A DNA stretch of 64,000 nt from contig JADGIG010000008.1 of the NCBI GenBank assembly GCA_018985235.1, forward strand, positions 1-64,000, in the 5' to 3' direction. The stretch is from Sanchytrium tribonematis. Its lineage: Eukaryota > Sanchytriomycota > Sanchytriomycetes > Sanchytriales > Sanchytriaceae. Below, in pieces: positions 10,034 through 18,058 of the stretch. The number at the start of each line of letters is the position of its first letter. Position 1 is the first letter of the stretch. A program made the position numbers and the translations under genes. A model generated the notes under the pieces. The model searched no databases, was not told the DNA's origin, and worked only from the letters and a program-made list of their open reading frames with translations.

Positions 10034-12469
10034 ATGAAGCAGAGTCAAAAACTAGAAGCGCCTAAAATTCCAGATTTTATCGGTAAACCAGCTCCAAAGG
10101 GATACGTGGCTGGCTTAAGTCGCGGAGCAAGAGGATTTGTGACTGAGGCATCAATCGGAAAAGTTAAGGAAACAGATGCTAAGCCTGATGAAGAAGCTTT
10201 GGGCATATTTGAACAAATAGATCAAAAAATGGCAAAAAAGAAGAAGAGAAAGGCTGACGAGTCTTTGGTTGCAATAGAAAAATTAGATATCAAGAGTAAT
10301 CTTGTGGACATGACTATGAATGATTGGCTTAATATACCAGATGCAAAGAATATTTCGAAGAAAAAGAAACGTAAAATTGCGGAGCGGTACACTCCAGTCC
10401 CCGATCATCTGGTTCACAGACCGTTATTACATCTAGACGAATCCGCAAGCGTTGTTGAGCAAGAATACATTGCCGCGTTGGAAGAGAAAAAGTTATCTAA
10501 AACGGTTGAAGATATTGGAGATGTTGAGAAAACGAGGAATATACTTACGTCCATTGTCCAAACAAACAAAACTCATGCTCCGTCATGGATTGCATTAGCA
10601 AGGCTTGAGGAGGTCGCGAAAAATTCAAGTAAAGCAAAACAAGTAATTTTACAAGGTTGCGAAAATTGCACAGAAAACGACGATGTTTGGCTGGAAGCTG
10701 CACGACTACATTCAAATGGGAAGGGCAAAAGTATACTTGCTCAAGCAGTTAGATTTGTCCCAAAATCAGAATCAATCTGGCTAAAAGCAGCTGAACTCGA
10801 GGATGACCTAGATATGAAGAAAAAAATTTTAGCTAAGGCAGTCGAGATGCTGCCTGAATCTAAAAATGTATGGAAACATTTAATTGAAATGGAGTCTGAC
10901 GACCATTCTGCCTTAGTCTTGCTGAAAAAAGCAATTGATGTTGTTAAAGATAAAGAGGAATTTTATTTGGCATTATCAAAGCTTCTGCCTTACGAAGAAT
11001 CTAAAAATCTCTTGAAAAAAGCGAGGTCCAGCGACCCCTCTTCCATAAAGTACTGGATACAAAGTGCATACCTAGAAGAGCAAAATCATCAAATGGATTC
11101 TATTGATGATATTGTCAAAAATATGGTAGCACTCAATATAAAATCTCCAAAAGACTGGACATTGTTGGCCATAGATTGTGAATCCAAAGCATTTTATAAT
11201 ACAGCTCTTAAGATCGTTGACTTTGGATTTGAAAAAAGCATAGAAAATACTGAAAACTGCCTCGAATTATCTCAAGAACATGGATCAAAATTACTTTCTA
11301 AAAGATTGACACAAATTCTTGTTGATTTAAGTCCAAACATCGAAAATTTTGAAAAATTATTCAATTACTGTAATGACGACGAGAAGCTGCCTTTTTTAAA
11401 GAGAATTTCAAAAAGTACAAAAATAGAAGTTTTGTGGTTGAAGTATGCTAAATCCAAATCAGCTGAAATTGCAGCACGTATTTTAAGGGCAGCTATAGAT
11501 ACAAATTCATCGCCAGAATTATTTATAGCAATCGTAAAGGCATATTTATCTTTAAATGATTTTGAGAATGCAAAAATGTACGCCACTCAAGGAATGGATC
11601 TCTACGAGACAAGTCCCCGTTTAAAATTGAAAAAGCTCCAAATTTGCATTCAAGAGCGCCATTTTCAAGATTTTGAAATACAAATGGACAAATGTATTGA
11701 AAACTTTCCCAAATTTTCTAAATTTTATCTTTTAAAAGCAGAGATGGCCTGTCATTCTGAAAAATTAGATGATGCAGCTCGAATTTTGGAAGAATCTATT
11801 TATCTAGTACCTCAGAGTTTTTTGCATTATATTTTGCTCAGCAGAATCTATGAGAAAAAGGCTAAACTGGCTAGATCAAGGGCAATTCTAGAAACAGGAC
11901 GAAAGGCTTGTCCAAAATCGGTGGACTTGTGGATCGAAAGTTGTAGGCTTGAAAAACGAAACGGATTCACTGAAGTTGCCGCCCAGGTGATTTTAACGGC
12001 TTTGCACTATTTTCCAGAATCTGGACATTTAATGAGTGAGCTCATTTACCTAGAAATTCCGCTTAAACGCAAATCATTAATTGTAGAGGCATTAAAAAAA
12101 TGTCCAACATCTCATTTTGCGGCCTTATGTACAGCTAAATATTACTGGTCTATATCTGATGCTAAAAATGCTAAAAAATGGTTCGAGAAGGCAATTGAAT
12201 TAAACGCAGAATATGGTGATACATACATCGAGTACTATGCTTTTGCGCAAGAAAACGCTTCATTCATGGCTGTTCTGGAAGCAGCAAAGTCTGCGAAGCC
12301 TAGATATGGTGATCTGTGGACCGCGCATTCTAAAAATTGGCAAAATTCATCTCTGTCTGATATTTTGACTGCGGCGTCTAAACTTGTCATAAAAGATTCA
12401 ATCTTGTCACATGTGAAAATCGTGGATATTTTTTTGACATTAAATCTGGCGGGGACAAAATTAAGATAA
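10034..12469 (+). CDS. PRP6: U4/U6.U5 tri-snRNP protein PRP6/PRPF6
   Basis: 811 aa, single exon. PRP6 is a HAT/TPR-repeat scaffold that bridges U5 and U4/U6 in the spliceosome. The N-terminal PRP1_N region is clear: P-D-F-I-G-K-P-A-P-K-G-Y-V-A-G-L-S-R-G-A-R-G-F-V-T (residues ~13-38), then D-W-L-N-I-P-D-A near 97 and T-P-V-P-D-H near 120. From ~175 to 790 the protein is a chain of HAT repeats with W-x-x-A and L-x-x-A-R pairs. Length is slightly shorter than the animal protein (about 940). Its presence confirms a full tri-snRNP in an organism with 19-nt introns. The divergent neighbour's start is close. Confidence 0.93.
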   Translation: MKQSQKLEAPKIPDFIGKPAPKGYVAGLSRGARGFVTEASIGKVKETDAKPDEEALGIFEQIDQKMAKKKKRKADESLVAIEKLDIKSNLVDMTMNDWLNIPDAKNISKKKKRKIAERYTPVPDHLVHRPLLHLDESASVVEQEYIAALEEKKLSKTVEDIGDVEKTRNILTSIVQTNKTHAPSWIALARLEEVAKNSSKAKQVILQGCENCTENDDVWLEAARLHSNGKGKSILAQAVRFVPKSESIWLKAAELEDDLDMKKKILAKAVEMLPESKNVWKHLIEMESDDHSALVLLKKAIDVVKDKEEFYLALSKLLPYEESKNLLKKARSSDPSSIKYWIQSAYLEEQNHQMDSIDDIVKNMVALNIKSPKDWTLLAIDCESKAFYNTALKIVDFGFEKSIENTENCLELSQEHGSKLLSKRLTQILVDLSPNIENFEKLFNYCNDDEKLPFLKRISKSTKIEVLWLKYAKSKSAEIAARILRAAIDTNSSPELFIAIVKAYLSLNDFENAKMYATQGMDLYETSPRLKLKKLQICIQERHFQDFEIQMDKCIENFPKFSKFYLLKAEMACHSEKLDDAARILEESIYLVPQSFLHYILLSRIYEKKAKLARSRAILETGRKACPKSVDLWIESCRLEKRNGFTEVAAQVILTALHYFPESGHLMSELIYLEIPLKRKSLIVEALKKCPTSHFAALCTAKYYWSISDAKNAKKWFEKAIELNAEYGDTYIEYYAFAQENASFMAVLEAAKSAKPRYGDLWTAHSKNWQNSSLSDILTAASKLVIKDSILSHVKIVDIFLTLNLAGTKLR

Positions 12470-12493
12470 AGCCGATAATAAATTTTTTGATCC

Positions 12494-13691
12494 ATGGAGA
12501 AAATTAAAAGCAGCTCCACTGCTGCATCTCGGGCATTTGTAATGACCTATGGCACAAGGCATGGAATTTCAACAATTTTAGACATCATTCAACGCAAGAA
12601 ATTTCATTGGCTATATCGCAAAAGTGCTTTGCGGTCGGCAGTTTTTATATTTTGGTTTACTTGGGTGTACAAATATTTCAAAGACAAAAGCTCTAAGTTA
12701 AAAACTTTCATTGCAGGTTTTTTTTCAGGTCTTGGTATTTATTTTGAAAGCAAATCTAATCGAATTACTGTTGTCCAGCAAACCAGTGTTAGAAGCTTGA
12801 ATGGACTATATCATGTCATGATTAGACACGGATATCCAAAAATACCATATGTATACGAAGCCATATATGCTTTGAGCAGTGCTCAGGTCATGTACAATTT
12901 TGTTTTTGCTACGGATACATTACACAAAAGTCTAGTCAAATTTATTGTTAAAGCATCAAATACACCATTAAAAATGCTTGATTTTTATAATGCAGTTGCA
13001 AGTGGAATCCCGATAAATATGATTGAATTTCAAAATTGGTTGAGTAAAAAGAAACCCACAGCTGCTGCAATGTCAAAAGTCAAATCCCTCATCCGCGAGT
13101 CAAAGGATCCCACCAAAGTAATTTTGACCAAAATTCCATCACAAATACAACATTATACCATGGAGAGTGGTATTAAATATACCATTTTTTTATTTTACAA
13201 AACATTTAAAGATATAATTCCAGTTTATACAGGTTTACATGTACTTCCTCGGTTATTTCTTTCGTTCCATTCTTTTTTAGACGCGTACTGTTTTATAATG
13301 TAGCCCGTGGATTAGTTTTAAAGGAGCAATTAGAAGCAGCATATTCTTATCAGTGTTTGTAAGTTCGTTTGAAGCGTTATTCTTGCTGAGTAGATATTAC
13401 GTTCCATACGACTTCAAATTTTTATATTTTATACATGGCGTCATTAGCTCTACTTTATCGATATTCGTTGAATCAGAAAAACGACGCCCAGAATTAGCGT
13501 TATACGTTGTTTCTAAGGCAGTCCATTCACTATACCAATCACTTTCACACAGCAAACTATATCCACGATATCGACACATGGATACCTTCTTGTTTAGCAT
13601 GAGTTCAGGTCTTCTCATGATCCTGTATGAATTTCATCCGGAATCCCTGACGAGAATGTTTTTGACAATTTTGAATAAAACATTAAAATGA
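12494..13691 (+). CDS. TMEM135-like (PMP52) membrane protein
   Basis: Exons 12494-13284 and 13304-13691 (392 aa). Several hydrophobic segments are present. Residues ~70-80 (A-G-F-F-S-G-L-G-I-Y-F-E) and ~310-330 (S-T-L-S-I-F-V-E-S-E-K-R-R-P-E-L-A-L-Y) form two similar gly/small-residue hairpins followed by charged and L-A-L-Y motifs, as in TMEM135 and related Tim17-like membrane proteins. In animals TMEM135 is found in mitochondria, peroxisomes and lipid droplets and affects mitochondrial dynamics. The gene starts 24 bp after the PRP6 stop codon and ends 5 bp from a convergent small gene. Confidence 0.7.
13285..13303 (+). other. 19-nt spliceosomal intron in TMEM135-like gene
   Basis: gtactgttttataatgtag, phase 2. 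Removal joins HSFLDA to PWISFKGAIRSS and links two membrane ORFs. T at -8, A at -6. Confidence 0.9.
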
Positions 13692-13696
13692 CAATT

Positions 13697-13921
13697 TTAT
13701 TGAAACTTGTATTCGTGTTTGCCAAAAATATCTTTTGGTTGAATTTTATAGAGATCGTTGGAAATAATTTCATGAGCCAAATTACTATTTGGTAACAATG
13801 GTCGCTCCATAGTACAGTACATTTCTAAATGGTCTGGTATTTGAACAAATGATGGCACTTTGGCTACCTCTATTTCTAATTCATGTTTTTTCAAATCTCT
13901 GATCATTGGATTTTTCAACAT
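13697..13921 (-). CDS. Small conserved-looking protein, unknown
   Basis: 74 aa, no recognised family. Basic N-terminus (K-N-P-M-I-R-D-L-K-K), a central M-x-R-P-L-L-P-N-S-N-L-A motif and a basic end. No membrane segment is evident. Size, charge and position among mitochondrial genes would fit a small mitochondrial subunit, but nothing identifies it. It is 5 bp from the convergent TMEM135-like gene and 22 bp downstream of the next minus-strand gene. Confidence 0.5.
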   Translation of the reverse strand: MLKNPMIRDLKKHELEIEVAKVPSFVQIPDHLEMYCTMERPLLPNSNLAHEIISNDLYKIQPKDIFGKHEYKFQ

Positions 13922-13943
13922 TTGCGACTGTTTGAAAAACTTT

Positions 13944-14828
13944 TCAAAAATTATGATCGAAACTCAAGGAATATCCAAGTGGTGCACCTTCGATGTATTT
14001 CGCTTTGTCCTCTAGAAATTTTTTAAAATAAATTCCTTCCAATTTGTCTCTAATAATGTCAAGTTCAGATTTGTTTGAATACGGCATTTTCGCTGACAAT
14101 ATCGGTAATGGCTCTTCTATTTCTTCATCAATTAGATCAGTATCTGTATCGTAATAATCAACATGAGCATTACCATATTCCTCTTTGAATGATGATTCAT
14201 TTATGAAAGTTTCTTCTTCATGGTCCGTTTGGGTTTCCTTAGGAAAATATTTGGATTTCAAACTCTCAGTTTGAACCGAATTTTCCACAGCATGTATCTC
14301 TTCAGTCTGGATACTGATTGCCTCAGCCGCCAAATTATTGAGTCCAATACTTTTTTTGGCAATCGTATCATTTTCTTTGTGTATAAATTCAAGGCTTATT
14401 TTACTAAAGCTTTTGCGTGATTTTCGTTTATGACAGCAAAATGCAAGAAACATAAGTTTGTATAATGCCTTGAATATCATTTGAAATGCCACCAGAGCAA
14501 TCCAAATATTAAGGAACATATAAGGGTCATATGAGTGTGACTGAAATAGAACTGGAGGAATTTGTAAACTATTAGAACCTTGTGATATATTTATCATAAT
14601 ATTGGTTCTATTGTATTGAAGGGCACTGTCTGCATCTTGTATGATAGTGGGGATTTTTTCAATTTTATCAGAGATTGGATTAGCATCTTTACAATATTTA
14701 TGTATGGTGATTTTGGGGCACTTCTTTCCAAGTTTATGCCGCTTGACGCGTTTATTGAGGCCTTTACAATTTTGAATGCTATCTGATGTTTTTACTTCTT
14801 CTTTATGTGAAGAAAACCAGCTTGTCAT
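13944..14828 (-). CDS. Single-pass membrane protein, unknown
   Basis: 294 aa from ATG 14828; an in-frame TTG 14 codons upstream was not used. A basic N-terminal region (~residues 5-50) is followed by Ser/Asn-rich sequence with N-x-[ST] sites and then one long hydrophobic span around residues 105-135 (F-L-N-I-W-I-A-L-V-A-F-Q-M-I-F), ending in C-C-H-K-R-K. The C-terminal half is acidic with coiled-coil character and finishes with a conserved-looking G-A-P-L-G-Y-S-L-S-F. The topology suggests a type I or tail-facing membrane protein. No family was recognised. It is head to head with the farnesyltransferase alpha gene, 52 bp apart. Confidence 0.65.
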   Translation of the reverse strand: MTSWFSSHKEEVKTSDSIQNCKGLNKRVKRHKLGKKCPKITIHKYCKDANPISDKIEKIPTIIQDADSALQYNRTNIMINISQGSNSLQIPPVLFQSHSYDPYMFLNIWIALVAFQMIFKALYKLMFLAFCCHKRKSRKSFSKISLEFIHKENDTIAKKSIGLNNLAAEAISIQTEEIHAVENSVQTESLKSKYFPKETQTDHEEETFINESSFKEEYGNAHVDYYDTDTDLIDEEIEEPLPILSAKMPYSNKSELDIIRDKLEGIYFKKFLEDKAKYIEGAPLGYSLSFDHNF

Positions 14829-14880
14829 TTTGACTTTATTGTGCAGCCACAATTTTGTAATTTTTTTCAAACAAGTTAAT

Positions 14881-15817
14881 ATGTTGTTATTCGATACGAA
14901 TGGTTTCGACTATTCAGACATCAAATTTGAAGACAATATGACTAGTGAAAACAGCCTTTGTAGCATAAATTATTCAGAGGACTATAAACAATTACATTTG
15001 GCATGGTTGCAAATTTATAATGAAGAAAGTGAAAGGGCGCTTCACCTTTCAAAGCTGATAATAGAGCAAAATCCGTCGCATTATGCTGTTTATTTAAGTC
15101 GATTCAATTTGGTAAAAAAATTTAAGAAATCATTGTATTTAGAACTCTGTTTTATTTCTCAGATTATTTATAATAATTTAAAAAACTATCAAGTTTGGAA
15201 TTATAGACAAGTTATCGTACTCGAGATTATCAAAAGCTTGAAGGAAAATGATGGAGGAGCTATTTTGCAATATGATTTTGATGAGAAGGATGAAGAAGTT
15301 GTTTCCAAAAAACAGTTAGTCAAAAGTGAATTGGAATATGTCCATTCTACTACTGATATTGAGCCAAAAAATTATCACGCCTTTACCTACCTGTATCATC
15401 TACTTCCATATTTTGACGAGGAAATATTACATTTGGAAATTCAATTTACATCGGAGGAAATTGAAAAAGACGTTTTTAACAACAGCATTTGGCACTACCG
15501 TCTGCAATTATTGAAAAAATCTAAAAACTGGCTGGATACGGAATTAATTTTGATATTAGAGTCACTAAGATTATCAAATTCTAACGAGTCAATATGGGCA
15601 CACATCACAGGGTAATGCGTAATAATTTAGAATCGAAGAAATTCATGGAAATCTTCAGAAAATCTATCAGTACTGCGAGATGGTCGAGAAAAAATCACTT
15701 TTTACTTGGATTTATCTTGTAGAACATGGCGCCGATAAAGAATTGTGCTTAACAAATATTTTAAAAGAGGACCCAATCCGAATAGATTTTTGGAAAGCTT
15801 ACGTGAAAGAGTTGTAA
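14881..15817 (+). CDS. FNTA: Protein farnesyltransferase/geranylgeranyltransferase-I alpha subunit
   Basis: Exons 14881-15611 and 15631-15817 (305 aa). Prenyltransferase alpha repeats occur at N-Y-Q-V-W-N-Y-R-Q (~102), K-N-Y-H-A-F-T-Y (~164), N-N-S-I-W-H-Y-R-L (~203) and E-S-I-W-A-H (~238). The second exon gives the family ending K-E-D-P-I-R-I-D-F-W. The alpha subunit pairs with different beta subunits to attach farnesyl or geranylgeranyl to CaaX proteins such as Ras and Rho; the lysine before N-Y-H-A corresponds to the catalytic Lys of the mammalian enzyme. The second repeat is degenerate (F-T-Y-L-Y instead of W-x-x-R-x). ATG 14881 was chosen because the upstream frame overlaps the divergent gene. 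Confidence 0.88.
15612..15630 (+). other. 19-nt spliceosomal intron in farnesyltransferase alpha gene
   Basis: gtaatgcgtaataatttag, phase 2. Removal joins SIWAHITG to IEEIHGNLQK and yields the D-P-I-R ending. T at -8, A at -6. Confidence 0.95.
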
Positions 15818-15836
15818 AATAAAAGTTCTCCTAGAA

Positions 15837-16091
15837 ATGAGCCAATTTGCAAAAACGATTAGAATATTGGAAAACTCCAAACTGCCCTTGCGAAGTAAAT
15901 TTATACAACATGTTCAACTATGTGCACATATTATACATCACAAAGACACAACAAATCGTGCAGAAATTATAAAAAAGTCGGCAAGCATGCTTAATTTATT
16001 AGAGGCGTTTGCAAGCATGCCACCTGAGATATATGATAAATACTTTAGTTCAGTGACATTGAAGAAGGATCAATTAAATAATAAATTATAA
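15837..16091 (+). CDS. Small helical protein, unknown
   Basis: 84 aa starting 19 bp after FNTA and ending 29 bp before COA6. It is basic and helical, with no signal peptide or membrane span; motifs K-L-P-L-R-S-K-F and F-A-S-M-P-P-E-I-Y are visible. No family recognised. Tight packing on the same strand between two real genes and good codon-level structure make it likely to be a gene. Confidence 0.5.
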   Translation: MSQFAKTIRILENSKLPLRSKFIQHVQLCAHIIHHKDTTNRAEIIKKSASMLNLLEAFASMPPEIYDKYFSSVTLKKDQLNNKL

Positions 16092-16120
16092 ATTTTACAG
16101 TTTTTATCCCTTTAAAACTC

Positions 16121-16399
16121 ATGCATCGAAAAGAGCATAGAGAAAAGTGCTACAATAGCAGAGACTTATATTTCAACTGTATAATGACGAATTTTGGTAA
16201 CGATCTAGGCCCTCCCATTCCAGATACAAAAATCCAGCCGCCTTCAGTGAATTTGGAAAAGTATGATAGCAATAGTAAAATATGCAGAAGTGAAATCAAA
16301 CAATTTCAGAAGGATTGTCCACTAACATGGTACGAACATTTCATTAAAAAATATCATTTGAACATACGGAATCGTCAGCTGGGTCTTACGGAACAATAA
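16121..16399 (+). CDS. COA6: Cytochrome c oxidase assembly factor COA6-like
   Basis: 92 aa. It has the COA6 layout: a basic start, then C-x9-C (C-Y-N-S-R-D-L-Y-F-N-C) with the R-D-x-Y-F helix, a loop, and C-x10-C with F-Q-K-D-C-P-x-T-W-Y-E-H-F. COA6 is an intermembrane-space protein acting with SCO1/SCO2 in copper delivery to COX2. The CX9C-CX10C spacing is what separates it from ordinary twin CX9C proteins. A long tail between the two helices (G-P-P-I-P-D) is unusual. An AATAAA (16395-16400) contains the stop codon, which is 2 bp from the convergent RCL1 stop. Confidence 0.82.
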   Translation: MHRKEHREKCYNSRDLYFNCIMTNFGNDLGPPIPDTKIQPPSVNLEKYDSNSKICRSEIKQFQKDCPLTWYEHFIKKYHLNIRNRQLGLTEQ

Positions 16400-16401
16400 A
16401 T

Positions 16402-17418
16402 TTACTTTGCTTGTCTATTATAGTTAATTAAAGGATGACCTGATATTTGAATTTCAATCGGTTTACCATTAGTGAGAATCGGCTTTTTACAAATTATGCG
16501 TTCAATGTCTTCCAAAAATTGCCTCACATTTCGAGACATTTTTTTAATTTTCAAGGTACAAATGTATTCAGAACAGGAACTCAAAGTAAGTGCCAACAAT
16601 TGCAAGGAAGGATCAAGGTAAGACGTTTTCATAGCTTTGAAAAGATTGGCACAACAGATCTTTGCAAGCTCAGAAGGATTTTCTCTTGCCTTTCCAACCA
16701 TTGATGTGCTATAAGTTACCCCAGTGGTTGTAGTTGCGACTAATGAAAGCAGGTAGCCAGGGTGACTTCCTTGAGCGAATAAAGAATAGACATAGACGTC
16801 TGGAATAAACTCTGAGAATGTTTTACGACTGGTCCCAATTATCGAATTCAAAGTCGCAGGCGGACATTTGGTACCTACGGTTGTACCTCTGATCTTAATA
16901 ACTTTACCCACATCCCCAGTGGTATAAGAATTGAGACTTCGCAGAGTAGCAGATAATGGCCAAAATATTGTAACAGAACCAATTGACTCAGAATGATACC
17001 CACGCGAGTGAATTGTAAATTCAATTTCTTCTACATCAGCACCAAAGTTTGTTAAGAAAGGAATACCGTGATCTTTTATCATTTCGAGTGTACAGACTCC
17101 GTCAGTAGGTCCAGACAGTGTCAATTGAATAGGATTTTTAGAAAATAAAAATAATGGTAAAATTGGCATCAAACACCATGAACAATTTTTAACAACTTTG
17201 AAATCTATTTCACCACCTATTATTAAACCAGGTTTAAAATAACATTCGTCATGCGTCAGTTGAGTGGTCGTTCCATCGCATAATTTGCTTATGAGTTTCA
17301 GAAAATTTATATGTTGATCTTGAAGTTCTGCTTTAAAGACTATAGGCTTTTGAAGTAATACCGATAGTACTACTCTGTATCTGAAATTTGTCAAGGAGGT
17401 GAAAGTTATGGCAACCAT
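16402..17418 (-). CDS. RCL1: RNA 3'-terminal phosphate cyclase-like protein RCL1
   Basis: 338 aa, single exon. RCL1 is a nucleolar SSU processome component that binds the GTPase BMS1 and is required for pre-18S rRNA processing. Seen: F-R-Y-R-V-V-L-S-V at the N-terminus, K-P-G-L-I-I-G-G near 68, L-S-G-P-T-D and G-I-P-F-L around 105-120, R-G-Y-x-x-x-x-G-S near 140, I-R-G-T-T-V-G-T-K near 180 and S-P-G-Y-class G-S-H-P-G-Y-L-L near 225. It lacks the catalytic His motif expected of true RtcA cyclases near the end, as in RCL1. It converges on COA6 and is divergent from the CS-domain gene, with 63 bp between starts. Confidence 0.9.
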   Translation of the reverse strand: MVAITFTSLTNFRYRVVLSVLLQKPIVFKAELQDQHINFLKLISKLCDGTTTQLTHDECYFKPGLIIGGEIDFKVVKNCSWCLMPILPLFLFSKNPIQLTLSGPTDGVCTLEMIKDHGIPFLTNFGADVEEIEFTIHSRGYHSESIGSVTIFWPLSATLRSLNSYTTGDVGKVIKIRGTTVGTKCPPATLNSIIGTSRKTFSEFIPDVYVYSLFAQGSHPGYLLSLVATTTTGVTYSTSMVGKARENPSELAKICCANLFKAMKTSYLDPSLQLLALTLSSCSEYICTLKIKKMSRNVRQFLEDIERIICKKPILTNGKPIEIQISGHPLINYNRQAK

Positions 17419-17481
17419 TCCGTGTTATATCCTTAAATTGAATAATTGTCCACTGGGTAAAAAATATGATTTGGTTTCAAA

Positions 17482-18012
17482 ATGTTTAAAAGTTGGTCCC
17501 AGACAGCTAATGAAATAAAAGTAAAAGTGATTGCTGGTAAAAGCGCTGATTTCCAAGTGTTTGATACACATTTAAAAGTTTATTCTGAGAATCAGCATTG
17601 TCACTTATTATTTTTTGATAAAGTGAGAAGCGAGTCACACACAATTACATCGACAAAAGGTGTAGCTACTGTTTGTATTGAGAAGGAAACTGAAGCAATC
17701 TGGGATGAACTAGAAGCACCAAACAAAAAGAGAATGTGGGCCAAGGCTGTGGAAAATGAAAAGCCAAAGAAGACATCATTCACAAAAGATGATCTAGACT
17801 ATCAAGACTCGCTGTTTACAAAATTTGCCATGAAGCTGGACGAGAAAATGGAAAAGATACATGAAAAAGATTTACAAATTGAATTTGATTGCGGTTCTGA
17901 TTCAGATGATGAGATTAAGGAAATTAACAGAAAAATCAACAAAATTTTAAATCCTGAAAAATTTTCACCGATTAGGCAAAGATTCATCCTTCAAGATTCA
18001 AACAATAAATGA
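17482..18012 (+). CDS. CS (p23-like) domain protein, possibly DNAAF4-related
   Basis: 176 aa. Residues ~4-75 form a CS-like beta sandwich: W-S-Q-T-A-N-E-I-K-V-K-V at the start and V-C-I-E-K-E-T-E-A-I-W-D-E-L at the end. The W-x-Q-T start and K-x-x-x-x-x-W-x-x-L end are most like DNAAF4/DYX1C1, a co-chaperone for axonemal dynein arm assembly. The remainder is charged, with D-x-D-S-D-D and N-P-E-K-F motifs, and lacks the TPR repeats of full DNAAF4. It could instead be a generic HSP90 co-chaperone. The link to dynein is inference. Confidence 0.5.
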   Translation: MFKSWSQTANEIKVKVIAGKSADFQVFDTHLKVYSENQHCHLLFFDKVRSESHTITSTKGVATVCIEKETEAIWDELEAPNKKRMWAKAVENEKPKKTSFTKDDLDYQDSLFTKFAMKLDEKMEKIHEKDLQIEFDCGSDSDDEIKEINRKINKILNPEKFSPIRQRFILQDSNNK

Positions 18013-18058
18013 GTCATTTACGTTTTAAAATTATGATTTTGTGGGGTAGTGTGAAACT

